DNA of 64,000 nucleotides, taken from the NCBI GenBank assembly GCA_946122785.1, contig CAMGYJ010000005.1:65856200-65920199 (forward strand), given 5' to 3'. The notes beneath the pieces are model-generated. The model was not told the origin of the DNA, did not search any database, and saw nothing but the letters and a program-made list of their open reading frames with translations. This stretch comes from Linum tenue (taxonomy: Eukaryota > Streptophyta > Magnoliopsida > Malpighiales > Linaceae). Below are positions 11,007 to 21,599 of this stretch, piece by piece. The position numbers were made by a program, and so were the translations under genes. How positions within the stretch are numbered: position 1 is the first letter of the stretch; every line of letters starts with the position of its first letter.

Positions 11007-11464
11007 GGGTCGTTTGGGGAAGAGGATTTGAATGATGGATTTATTGAATCCATAGATTTGGCAAAATGTTATGTTTTTTTACTATTTTTTGTATCGTGGA
11101 TTATAGGTTTAGAGATTTTAAATCTCTAAAATCTAGAGATATCAAAGTTCTCCTAATTAGAGAGATTCTACATTTTGATTTTAGAGATTTTCTCTCTCTT
11201 ACTCTATCTCATCCTTTTTTTAATTTATCCCACTAAATATCCTTATTGATAAATTTTTCAATATTTTTTGAGCCAATTTAATTATTTTGGTTAAGGATAC
11301 ATGTCATTTTATAAATAAATATAATTTCTTTTTTTATTGTATGTTAACAATCGTAGTTATCAAACAATGAACATTTTCAAATCTTTTTTCAACAGTCTGT
11401 AGAGTTCAAATCTTTGGATTGTTTAAAATCTAGAGATTTTGACTCTAATTCTCCAAACGAGCTC
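11007..11464. mobile_element. Tourist-like (PIF/Harbinger-type) MITE candidate
   Basis: The AT-rich 458-bp segment starts GGGTCGTTTGGGG and ends in the inverse of GAGCTCGTTTGGAG. It is flanked by TTA on both sides (11004-11006 and 11465-11467), the three-base duplication used by PIF/Harbinger elements. Subterminal inverted motifs (AAATCTCTAAAATCTAGAGAT and AATCTAGAGATTTTGACTC) add further dyad symmetry. It has no coding capacity. Confidence 0.6.
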
Positions 11465-11467
11465 TTA

Positions 11468-12402
11468 GTGTTTGCTTGTTAGAAGTACCAAATTGTAATT
11501 AACATGTGTTAGGGTTAGTGGCGGCTAGTATATTTGTTGAGTGGCCATGATTATAAGGGTAACAAAGATAACAATAAAATTTCTGTTGTTGTCTAAACGA
11601 TTATCGTTGGAAAAACCACGTTGTGTCTCTTGGTCGTTTGTGTGGTTGTTCGTGTGTTTGACATGGTATCAGAGTCTCGGGTATCTTGATGATGCCTACT
11701 CTGCTACTATTCTTGTTTGCGTATTTGGATTCCTTGAAGTCCTGCTTGTCTATTGGGGACTTCATTTGCGGCTCTCATTTTTTGGACTTTGGTGTATTTA
11801 TATTATTTTTATGGTTGTGCATTTGGGTTTTTTTAACCCAATTCAATACATTTATAAATATAACTAACTCTAATTGCATATTCTTATGTGAGGTGTACTA
11901 TGACATCATAATTATATTTAGTACAATGCTTAGGTTGTAGAAATTTTAATTAAATGTTCTAGAAGTGAAATGTATGTGTGAGATTCACTTCCTTAGAGTG
12001 CATTTTTTTTCTTCCAAATATGTCTACCCTTTCTGTATTTGAGTTTGGATAACTTCAAGTATTTCTACTTATTTGTATGGTGTCAAAGAACATTCAAATA
12101 CATTGAACATGCAAACAAAAACGGACACATTTTTTCCCCAATCAATATTGTTGCAAATACAACCTGCCAAACAACCTGTCACGTCGTATCTATGGAAAAA
12201 CTGAAAACTAGAAATCAAAATAAAACTATCTAGTATGTTTTACTCTTTGGAAATTTTTTTTTTTTGGAAAATACAAGTATAGGCTTATTTACTTTCCTTT
12301 GTTTTTATGGAACTTTGATTTACTTTCCCAATCCTTTAATTACAATTCATTATTTTTCAAAAGGACCTTACAAGTACTCCTCCCTTTGTGGCCTTACGAG
12401 TC
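11468..12402. other. AT-rich intergenic DNA
   Basis: No gene is recognised. At 11664-11675 TGGTATCAGAGT resembles an initiator-Met primer site, preceded by ...TTTGACA, so an old LTR end may lie at about 11520-11663. No Gag or pol follows it. The short frames here (11541-11867, 11686-11940) show no family features. Confidence 0.4.
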
Positions 12403-12411
12403 CTATATATA
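12403..12411 (+). promoter_or_regulatory. TATA box of the defensin-like gene
   Basis: CTATATATA lies about 130 bases before the chosen start codon, leaving a 5' leader of roughly 100 bases. Confidence 0.6.
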
Positions 12412-12539
12412 CGTTGGTAAACGCGTAGAAAAAATTATCATTTGAAATCAACAAATTCACCGATTAGTTGCAGTTCCAGATAATCAACTTTGGCTTACTC
12501 TTCAGATTAAAAATTGACAGAAGAGGCCGCCAGCACAAG

Positions 12540-12879
12540 ATGAAGACCATAGCCGTTCCTGTTCTCTTGATGATGGTTCTCCTCGTCATTAGTGCTTATG
12601 GTAAAACTCTGCTTATCACTCTTGTTCTTGTATATAATATAAATCGTGTAAAGCCTTGCAGGCTTTGGGTACTAATAATAATCACTTGACATTATTTTTT
12701 TATTAGGAAGGGAGCTGACTGCCGGCGGGGATCCAAAGTTTTGCTTGATAGGAACTATACCTGCTGGAGCTCAGTGTCTACTTGAGAATTGTATTTTCTT
12801 ATGTGCTAATAAATTTGGGGGAGCTACAGAAGGAAAATGTATTAAAAATTCTATATGTCAATGTTACTGGTTCTGTTGA
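12540..12879 (+). CDS. Defensin-like cysteine-rich secreted peptide (two exons)
   Basis: Exon 1 (12540-12600) encodes a signal peptide (MKTIAVPVLLMMVLLVISAY). A 106-bp intron with GT...AG ends (12601-12706) splits the codon for Gly21. Exon 2 (12707-12879) encodes the mature domain. The 77-residue product has eight cysteines at 33, 44, 49, 53, 65, 71, 73 and 77. The CxxxC (49-53) and CxC (71-73) pairs are the cysteine-stabilised alpha-beta signature of plant DEFL/LCR peptides, as is one intron after the signal peptide. The likely role is a secreted antimicrobial or signalling peptide. An in-frame ATG at 12468 would add 24 residues in front of the signal peptide, so the second Met was preferred. 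It is the only convincing host gene in the window. Confidence 0.87.
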
Positions 12880-12909
12880 TATAAAGTTTTGTTCAAGATA
12901 AGATCAAAT

Positions 12910-12915
12910 AATAAA
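12910..12915 (+). terminator. Possible polyadenylation signal of the defensin-like gene
   Basis: AATAAA lies 31 bases after the stop codon, a usual distance for a plant near-upstream element. Confidence 0.5.
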
Positions 12916-13229
12916 TGATAAAGGTTTGAATTTGAGTTTGTTTATATCGACGGTCTTTTTGGTTGTAGCGAGGAAATCAGTGAAACAAAAAGTACTATGT
13001 TCCGTTTTCCTGTAGATGATAATTCATTTTCATTAAACTCTCCAATTCAATGTCAAGGCATCTCGATCAATGGTCTTTGTGTTTCTTTTTATCATCTCTT
13101 TTTACATGATTCGACAAATTGTATAAACGGAGGTGATGCCTCACGAAAAAGTATATCCTGGATTTTAATTTTCTTGGAGCTAGGTAATTGGAAGAAACTA
13201 TGCAAATAACAAGTTTTGGTGACACCAAC

Positions 13230-14012
13230 CAGGAATGGAGCAGGGGGGCATGGCCCTCTTTAATTATTATAAGCTGACTTTGCACCAACACATAACTACG
13301 CAAGCTGTGGTTTAGTGGTGTGTGACTTTGATTTTAAAAGGGGATGATAAAGCCATAAAGGTTCGATGGCTGGGACATGCACTTTCAATTTTGTAAAATT
13401 TTGCTTCCTAACCTCAAATTTTGCATGTCTTACAAATTGATACCTAACTTTTCATTTTGACACATCTTTTTTGTCCATTGTCTTACGATTTGGTGCCTAT
13501 AATTTGCATGAACGTTTAACTTCATGTTATTTTGCTTCTTAATCCCAAGTTAATTAGAAAATTTTGCTTCCTAATCTCAAATTTTGCATGCCTTAAAATT
13601 TGGTATCTAACCTTTCATTTTGGTATCTTTTGCCCATTGTCTTACAATTAGGTACCTAAACTTTGCATGAATGTTTAAATTCATGACATTTTGCTTCTTA
13701 ATCCCAAGTTATGCACGTATTACGATTTGGTACCAAACATTTTCATTTTAGTACACATTTTGTCCCAAATTTCGCATGCCTTACGATTTGGTACATAAGT
13801 TTTCTATTTGGTATTTTTTTGCCCATTGTCTTCCATTGTATCGGACTTTCTCATCCCCAACCTTTTTATACAAAGCTCTTCTACTAGTTAAAAATAGGCT
13901 TCTATATGTAAATATTTTGGTAATTTGTGTTGAACGATAAATAGCATAATAAATTCATACTTCAAAAAATTTTATCGGCCTCCCCATACCTAAATTTCTG
14001 GGTCCGTCCCTG
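13230..14012. mobile_element. Non-autonomous hAT element (783 bp)
   Basis: The left end is CAGGAATGGAGC and the right end is the inverse of CAGGGACGGACC, matching the common plant hAT terminus CAGGGGCGGAGC. A perfect 8-bp target duplication ACACCAAC flanks it (13222-13229 and 14013-14020). The inside lacks a transposase and is largely AT-rich degenerate repeats. Confidence 0.85.
13399..13840. repeat. Degenerate tandem repeats inside the hAT element
   Basis: TTTTGCTTCCTAAxCTCAAATT recurs at 13399 and 13562, and TTTTGCTTCTTAATCCCAAG at 13530 and 13689, giving a unit of about 160 bp present about two and a half times. Within the unit, variants of GGTACxxAA...TTGCATG alternate. Confidence 0.7.
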
Positions 14013-14020
14013 ACACCAAC

Positions 14021-15052
14021 AAGGCTAGAAAGCAATGAACCTAACAAAAAGGAGTGTTTGCCAATTAAGGATGAACCCATGTATATGCCTAGATTGTAGC
14101 ATTGGGTGAGATGGTTGCACCCTTTGTTGCCAACCTGATCCCAGATGACCTGTTTTCAAGATTGGTTGTTTTATTCATTGGAATAATGTCCTCCCATCAA
14201 TAAGTTTATCTATCATAAAAGGGCTTCAAAAAGCAGGAATCTAAGACGAGGTTTATGATAGTTTCACATATGAAGAGACACATAATATCCCACAGTAAGG
14301 TTGTTTGCTTTGATTTACTCCATTCAATTCTCTTAAAATATATTTCTATATGTGATGTCTCGTCTGCAGTAGGAAAAATAAACTCATCTCTCCCTTGAAA
14401 CGGTGGAAGGTGTGCATCTCCGTCCTCCACTTCTCTACCAAAACCATAAGGATATTTTTGTAAAGCTCCATTCCCACCAAGAACCGCACCCTCACAAATA
14501 GGGAAAATATTGCAAAGTACCACTGTTAAAAAAATATTTTCAAAAAATACCACCCAACTCCAAAAAATCCAAAAATACCAAGAATCGCACCCTCACAAAT
14601 AGGGAAAAAATCAAAAAGTGCCACTGTTTAAAAAGATATTTCCAAAAATACCACCAAACCCCAAAAAATTTCAAAAATACCACCCTTTTTCAAAAACTAC
14701 CACTCCACCCTGCGGTTTACACGAAAACCGTTGGATGGGTGAGCGGTTTTCGATGCAAACCGCTGGGCTAAGGGGCGGTTATAAAAACCGCTGCCCACCC
14801 AGCGGTTTGGTCCAAAAAAAAAAATTCGATCAACTCCTAACTTCGGCCGAAACTTCAAACGAACGTAACTTTGCACTCGGGTATCTGATCGTAGCGATTT
14901 TTTTTAATCCGAATAAATTTTTGAGATCTTGCAAACCGCAAACACTGTAGGCGGTTTGGTCCCTAGAATTTTTATTTTTATAGATATCGACGAAGGGTTG
15001 GAGTGCGAACGAGAGTTCTTTTTTTTAACATGGTCTGTCTGGTCCAGATCCT
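14021..15052. other. Low-copy intergenic DNA with tandem repeat and hairpin
   Basis: No gene is recognised. A 101-bp unit starting AGAAYCGCACCCTCACAAAT is present twice (from 14480 and from 14581). An imperfect cruciform lies at 14757-14808, with outer arms AAACCGCTGGG/CCCAGCGGTTT and inner arms GCGGTT/AACCGC. Further GCGGTTT and AAACCGC half sites occur at about 14710-14720 and 14935-14958. The minus frame 14206-14553 (115 codons) resembles nothing I recognise. Confidence 0.5.
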
Positions 15053-16216
15053 TGATAGACCGTTAACTACACATGTTTTTACCCATGTTCTTACACCGTT
15101 TGAGATGTGGTTTCTCGTGTTTTAGGCCGATTTCACGCTAGGTTGTGCTTGTTTGTGATATTTCAGGTCCTAGTACGTGAATGGAGGCTTGGGAGCGAGT
15201 TTGGGGTCGATTGGACGAAGATCGGACGCGTGGCGAGGTGCTAAGGAAGCCACACGGGCATTCCTGGACACCACACGGCCGTGCAACTCACCCTTGTGGC
15301 CGTGTGGTTTGTGCCGAGAGCAAACACGGGCAGGATGGAAATTCCACACGGCCGTGTGACCCTGGCCGTGTGGGAAGCCTGAAATGCAACTAATCGATAC
15401 GCCGCGTTTTGAGCCACACGGGCAACAGGGTGGGCCACACGGCCGTGTGGCCTGCCCGTGTGAGTCGGGAAATCTTGGTTTTTCACCCAATTCCGAGCCA
15501 CAAGTGAGAGAATCGGATTTTTAGAGCAAAAACAGAGCCCTAGAGAGAGAAAGTGCGAAGAACACATCCTAGAAGCTATCTTGGAGCTGGGTTTCATCAA
15601 ATCGAGCTTGGAGATTGTCATAGGAGTGGAAATCATCATCCCAGAGCAGATTCTTCCCATTGTTATGAGTATGACTGCTTTGTATCTTGTTTTCCTCTCT
15701 CTCTCTCTATGGAGTAGAACCCTTCTCTCACTTGGGTATGAAGAACCCTAGTTCCTTGTGTTAGGGATTTGATTGTAATGACTTGGGATGATTATACTGT
15801 TTGGTTTTAATCGAATGACGCATGTTTTATTGAATTGATTAAAGTCTGATAAGCTTTTCTTGATTTCTGCTGCAACCTGAGATAGATAGAATCTGATTAG
15901 GTTGTTAGAGCCTCTTCATTTGATAGTAGGAGATTGGTTATACGAGAGTTAGCCAGTTTACTGCTTTGTACTGGAATCCAATTCCAGTAGTGGAGTTTTG
16001 TGCTCATTGCTTCAGCTTTCTATTCCGGTGAAGACTAGTCGTCTGCCGGGTAGTTAGACTGAGAGGGCTTGGTCAGCTTAAGAGATTCCAAGCTACTGTC
16101 GGATCTTCCGCAGTCTAATCAATAGTGAATCAACCCAGGGTAGTTACAATTGAACCTAACTAAGGAGCTAGGGGGACTCATTCCCGAGTGACTCTTTCCT
16201 GCTTTAGAAAACCGAA
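15053..16216 (+). repeat. LTR3-family LTR, 3' end lost to element B insertion
   Basis: It starts TGATAGACCGTTAACTACAC and follows the full LTR3 at 48734-50093 until AAAACCGAA, where element B begins at 16217. CCGAA (16212-16216) is the candidate left half of B's target duplication. The remaining LTR3 tail is not found after B. No polypurine tract precedes it, so it was a 5' or solo LTR. The palindrome array is at 15253-15462 (ACACGGCCGTGT). Confidence 0.82.
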
Positions 16217-17575
16217 TGATAACGATGTAATTGCATGATTTTATACCCCTATTTCTTATCCATTTGCGGCGTATAGTTGTGTGTTTTGGCCTATTTTACG
16301 CCGGGTTGTGCTACTTTGTCCTATTTCAGGTCCCAGGCGTCGAAGGGAAGGCCATGCGCGAGTTTCGGAGCATTTGGAAGTCGTTTGGTCGAGCCAGGAC
16401 CAAAACACGGCCAGGAGGCCTCAGGAACACGGCCGTGTTCCTGGCCGTGCTTTTACCGCCGAGGCCCTCCACATGTGTGCTTCATCAGCTAAAAAGCACG
16501 GGCGGGGTCGACCCAGAACACGGTCGTGTCCCACACAGAACACGCCCGTGTTTTCCCAGGCCGTGCCCGTGTAATTAAACGTGGCAGAGGGCACGGGCGG
16601 GCTGGACCAGAAGACGGCCGTGCCCTCGATCGTTTTATGGCCAGTGATGCCCTTTTGGGCAGATTTCAGCCAAAAAGGGAGGGGATTCGAGTTTTAGAGA
16701 GACAGAGCGATTCCTAGAGAGAGAAAGCGACGAACAAGAGTCTCCAAGTGCCCTAGCTTGATCTTCATCACCATTGGAGCTTGGCTTGAGCTTGGAGAAG
16801 TGCCGATCAACGTCCAGGAGCTGAAATCCATCCTTCACAGTATGGTTTCCGCATCTGATTCTGCTTTTGCTTCCTTCTCCATGGAGTAGTTCTCCCATTC
16901 ATCTGGGTGTAGGAAACCCTAGATCTGTATGTTAGGGTTGATTGTATGAATCCAAGTACTGTTTCTATGATTTGATTATATTCGATTGAGGTTTGAATGA
17001 TTGAATGGCATGAATCCTGATCAAATTCCTGTTGTTTCTGCTTTAACCTACAATGAGAATATCTGCCTAGGTTGATAGATCATCCTTAATTGAAGGTAGT
17101 GAATTGGTAACTTTAGTCGAGGAGCCAATTCACTATTCTGTACCGAATTCAATTCGGTAGTGGAGGTTTGGTTCGTTAGGGCCTCAATCTGTTTACTCCG
17201 GTGGAGGTTAGTCTCCCGCTAGAGACTCAGATTGAGAGGGTCTGAAGACCTTTAGTCGAGACTTCAGACTGTTTGAGAACCTTCCGCAGTATAACTATCA
17301 TAGAAATTGAACTTGGTAATTACAATCCGGCTTAACTGCAGTCTAGGAGGAACCATATCCGGGTGACCTCTCTTAACCTGAAAACAACCGTTTAGTTGCT
17401 TTGCTTGCTTGTTAGTTTAGACCTTCACTAAAGTTTCATTGCTAGATAATACGAATTCACTGAGTAGTCATCACATCTAGGACCCGGGTTGACATTGAAA
17501 CCTAAACCCGCTATACTAAGCTTTAGGAAGTGGTTACACTTGGCCATTTTCTAGAGTGACAGTAGGAGTGAGTCA
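16217..17575 (+). repeat. 5' LTR of element B (1359 bp)
   Basis: It begins TGATAACGATGTAATTGC and ends GAGTGAGTCA, six bases before the primer site. Its 3' half is LTR1-like, but its first 100 bases differ from the TGATAGACCG type, so it represents a distinct subfamily. The palindrome array at 16396-16625 is of the CACGGCCGTG type. Confidence 0.9.
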
Positions 17576-17581
17576 AGTTTT

Positions 17582-17599
17582 TGGCGCCGTTGTCGGGGA
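17582..17599 (+). other. Primer-binding site of element B
   Basis: TGGCGCCGTTGTCGGGGA has one substitution relative to the other copies. It is complementary to the 3' end of tRNA-Asp otherwise. Confidence 0.9.
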
Positions 17600-17723
17600 C
17601 GGCTAGGTTGTTGAAGAAAAGTGATTTCTGTTACTTTAGCATTTTCATTTTCGCATTGAGTGTTTGTTCTTTCCCACTTGTGCCTTCACGGGTTTGCATT
17701 GTTTGATTGTGTGCAGATAGTGC

Positions 17724-20685
17724 ATGACCCGTAGCCAGTCGGGAGGTTTACTGCCGTTGGATCCAGAGATTGAACGCACCTGCAACCAACTTCGGAGACA
17801 ACAGCGAGCTAGACTGGCTACGGTGGTGTACAGAGACGGCCAATTGAGTAGCGAATCCGAGGACGAGCACGAGATGGAAGGCGAAGACATCCCACAACCG
17901 GGGAATGCTCGACATGCTCCCCCCGGTGAATCAACATCCACCACCACCGCCGGGTCCCACCTTGGAGTACTACTACACTCCACGGATTGCCGACATCCGC
18001 CCGGTCATCCTCTATCCGCCCATCCCAGCGAACTACCTCGAGATCAAGCCATGCTGGATTCAACTCATTACATCATCTATCCAGTTCCATGGTTTGAAGG
18101 ATGAGGAGGCCCGGGCACATCTTTCCCGTTTTCTGCAGCTGACGAACGGGTTCAAGCTGAACGGTGTTCCGGATGACGCAATCTGCCTTCACCTCTTCCC
18201 CCATTCTCTGGCGGGGAATGCTAAGAGGTGGTTGGAGACCCAGCCCCCATTGTCCATCACTTCTTGGGACGATCTGGCAGACAAGTTCGTGCACAGGTAC
18301 TATCCGGCATCGAAGACCACAGAGATTCAGCGGGAGATCACTCACTTCCGCCAAGAGCCAGATGAGTCACTTCGTGATGCATGGGAGCGGCACATGGGAT
18401 ATTTCTGGCAGTGTCCCCATCATGGCTTCAGTGATGCTTTCACAGTGGGGAACTTCTACAGTGCCCTCACCCTAGACAGCCAGAGGGTGATCGAGTCTCT
18501 ATGCCCAGGAGGGGATATTCTCACTAAGACTCCACCCGAGCTGAACCAGATGATCAGTACCTTGGCTGCCCGCGATCATTCCTGGGGGCAGAGTAGCAGA
18601 GGCAGACATTCCCGGGACCGTGGTGTGCATGCTATGGAGGCCAGGTCCGGGTTAGAGCAGCAGGTGGCTGAGTTGGTGCAGACATTGAATCAGCCCAACA
18701 GTCTCCTTCCGGGCCGAGGTGTAGCTACGCCTCCAGTAGCTCAGTGTCAGTGGTGTGAGAGCCCAAACCACCTAGTGGAGGATTGTCAGTCTATGAGGGA
18801 GTCCTCTACTCCCCAAGAGTAGGCGGACTTCATCGCCAATGCTCGGCGCCTGGACCCATACAGCAATACCTACAATGAGGGATGGCGCCAGCATCCCAAC
18901 TTTGCCTGGAGCAGCAACACCAACAAACCACCTGGTTTCCCAGCACCAGCAGGTGGTTTTCAGCAGAGGCAGCCCTTCCAGGCTAGGCAGGGGCCACCAC
19001 CATAGCAGCAGCCCTACCAGCCTAGGCAGGGGCAGCCATTCCAGCAGCCCCAGCGCCAGTATGCCCAGCCTCCTGCAGCCGCAGCTCTAGATAATCAGAT
19101 GGATGATCTGAAGAATATTTTGCAGGCATTCTTGACCACCAGCCAGGCGAATTTCACGAGGATGGATCAGAACATAGCCTTACTGGAGGCAGGCCAGAGA
19201 AACCAAGGTGTCATTCTGCAAGATCTACATAACCAGATTGGGAGCTTAGCTCGCCAGAACACTACCAGGGCACCGGGGACTCTGCCTGCTACCACTGTTC
19301 CTAACCCTCGTGACCCTCTCCAGCAGCTGGACGCCATCACCACCAAGAGTGGCAAGACCATATCTGCTGCTCCTGCCCAGCCCGGGCGAGACGACCCACT
19401 ACCGGCTTCAACACCTCCAGCTGATACTGCAGAAGTGGGGGAAGGCAGCAAAGCACCTGCTCCCCAGCCGCAGCCTGTGGTTAATGAGCATACACCCCAG
19501 CTGCCCTTCCCCACTCGACTTCATAAAGACAAGATGGAGACAGAGTTTGCCAAGTTCATGGCAATGTTGAAGCAGGTCAACATCAGCATGCCGTTCGTGG
19601 AGGCACTGTCGAAGATGCCCAAGTATGCCAAGTTCATGAAAGAACTCCTCACCAACAAGAAGAAACTTGGGGATCTCTCGACAGTGATGCTCAGCGAGGA
19701 GTGTTCTGCTATCCTGCAGAACAAGCTGCCCGAGAAGCGCAAAGACCCAGGGAGTTTCACTATCCCTCTTGTTATTGGCAGCATGCATGTAGGAAAGTCC
19801 TTGGCGGACCTAGGCGCTAGCATAAATGTCATGCCCTATAAATTGTTTAAGAAGCTAGACCTAGGTGAACCTAGAGCTACTAGGATGAGCATTCAGTTAG
19901 CTGATCATTCTATCGTGCATCCTAGGGGTATCATCGAGGACTTGCTTGTTAATGTAGGTGCATTCACATATCCTGTTGATTTTGTTATTTTGGATATAAA
20001 TGAGGATGTGGATGTGCCTTTGATTTTGGGTAGACCGTTTCTCGCCACCGCCAAGGCGCTCATTGATGTGCATAGTGGTAAATTGATTCTGCGTGCTGGT
20101 GATGAACATGCTACTTTTTCTGTGTCTGAGAATGGGAAGCACTCTCATTTGCATGATGACATAGATTACTGTGATGTGCTTACTGACTTTGAGACCGCAC
20201 TCGCCATAACGAGTGCGGGTACTGATGATGCTCTTGAGCGTTGTATTTTGCTAGGTGAGCAGGCATCGCAGGAGCCGCAGCTGGCGGAGCAGTTGGCCGC
20301 GTTGGAGAGTGGCCCCTTCTTGGAGGGCGACAGGCTGATTAAACCGATCTCATCCTCCACCCGCATCACCACCTCCTTGGAGGAACCACCAGAGCTGGAG
20401 CTTAAGCCCCTCCCTCCTCATTTGGAGTATGCATTTCTCCGGGAGGGGAATAAGCTGCCAGTCATCATCAGCTCGACCCTCACACCCGAGCAGAAGACCA
20501 GACTGGTGGCCTTGCTGAAGCAGTACGAGCGAGCTTTAGCATGGAAGATCACAGACAACCGTGGGATCAGCCCCTCCTTTTGCTCCCACCGGATACTGCT
20601 GGAGGATGAGATGCGGCCAGTGAGGCAGCCGCAGAGGAGATTGACACCGAACCTCGAGGCTGTGGTTCGGGCAGAGATCGTGAGA
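17724..20685 (+). pseudogene. gag-pol: Gag-AP and start of RT of element B
   Basis: Gag starts MTRSQSGGLLPL at 17724. A frameshift near 17905 moves the frame to the one carrying LEYYYTPRIADIRP and RYYPASKTTEIQREITHF. TAG codons at 18820-18822 and 19003-19005 replace Gln codons (CAG in A at the first). The frame then stays open through protease (LADLGASINVMP, VPLILGRPFLATAKALIDV) to the RT entry ([18 protein letters not shown]), where the deletion begins. It is non-functional as it stands. Confidence 0.87.
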
Positions 20686-21103
20686 TGGAGGGCATTCTAT
20701 CTCACTGTCATGAGGGACCTACTGGCGGTCATCACGGAGGAAACCGCATGGCGAGGAAGGTGCTCCAGTCGGGCTTTTACTGGCCCACGCTCTTCAAGGA
20801 TGCAGACGCCTTCGCACGCAGGTGCGACCGATGCAAGAGGTCAGGTAATATCTCTGCCCGTGATGAGATGCCCCAGAATGTGTTTATAACTTGTGAAATT
20901 TTTTATGTCTGGGGTATCGACTTCATGGGCCCCTTCCCTCCATCTTTTGGTAATACCTATATTCTGGTTGCTGTTGACTACGTCTCTAGGTGGGCTGAGG
21001 CGCAAGCTTTGCCCACTAATGATGCTAGACGTGTTTGTGGTTTTCTGAAGCAGCTATTCTCCCGGTTCGGGACACCTAGAGCCATCATAAGCGATCGAGG
21101 CTT
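20686..21103 (+). pseudogene. Integrase fragment of element B
   Basis: The frame 20685-21110 carries the end of the zinc-finger HX..HX..CX2C region ([11 protein letters not shown]) and the first catalytic Asp block ([24 protein letters not shown]), plus [13 protein letters not shown]. It ends before the catalytic Glu. The DNA to the left is RT, so the joint is an internal deletion. Confidence 0.85.
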
Positions 21104-21253
21104 GAGCTGAAACCGCATCTGATTCTGCTTTTCATTCCTTCTCCATGGAGTAGTTCTCCCATTCATCTAGGTGTGGGAAACCCTAGATCTATATGTTAGG
21201 GTTGATTGTATGAATCCAAGTACTGTTTCTATGATTTGATTATATTCGATTGC
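21104..21253 (+). repeat. LTR1 fragment joined to element B integrase
   Basis: From GCTTGAGC onward it follows the B-type LTR (TCTGATTCTGCTTTT, CTCCATGGAGTAGTTCTCCC, TGATTATATTCGATT) with a small internal deletion. It begins at a short GAGGC/TTGAGC overlap with integrase, so the joint looks like an illegitimate recombination. Confidence 0.75.
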
Positions 21254-21530
21254 GGCCGTGTGAAAATATGAGGTGCCCGTGTCGGCCACACCGCCAGGCC
21301 GGGCCAAGCCACACGACCGTGCCAGTTGCACTTTTGGCCGTGTGGAATTTGCCGAGAGCTCACATGGCCAGGGGATAAAATCCACACGGCCGTGTGAGCA
21401 TCAGGCCTGGCCGTGTGAGCTACTGGAGCCCCGAATTCAACCTGTTTTCACTCAAAAACGACATTCGACTCTGGAACAACATCTCACGACTCAAAAAACA
21501 AAAGGAAAAAAGTAAGAAAATGCAAACCTC
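21254..21530 (-). other. Post-pol linker of element C with CACGGCCGTG-type palindrome array
   Basis: On the minus strand the GTGGGGAGGCAACCCCAC hairpin (21533-21550) that follows the coding end is followed by about 110 bases of A-poor DNA. Then come repeated ACACGGCCGTGT-like sites between about 21420 and 21254. In D and G the same position carries AATACCCGACCGGGTATT repeats instead. No gene is present. Confidence 0.75.
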
Positions 21531-21599
21531 GGTGGGGTTGCCTCCCCACAAGCGCTTCTTTACGGTCTTTTAGCTGGACGCCAGTATGGATGCTCAGAG

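Larger units (their letters stand above)
16217..21103 (+). mobile_element. Element B: internally deleted Athila-type element without a 3' LTR
   Basis: It has a 5' LTR, primer site, Gag-AP and the first residues of RT. It then jumps at about 20685 straight into the integrase zinc-finger region and ends at about 21103 within integrase. From there it is joined to an LTR fragment. The missing part corresponds to D 41434-42940. Confidence 0.85.

Noticed and set aside
11541..12233. Short plus-strand frames between the MITE and the defensin-like gene
   Set aside because: AT-rich, no homologous motifs, not supported by splice or promoter signals.
12468..12689. 73-codon unspliced frame as the gene product
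   Set aside because: It reads through the GT...AG intron and would lose all eight cysteines. The spliced model gives a complete defensin-like domain.
14206..14553. 115-codon minus-strand frame as a host gene
   Set aside because: No recognisable domain, no clear promoter or splice pattern, and it lies next to tandem repeats. It was left as unrecognised sequence.
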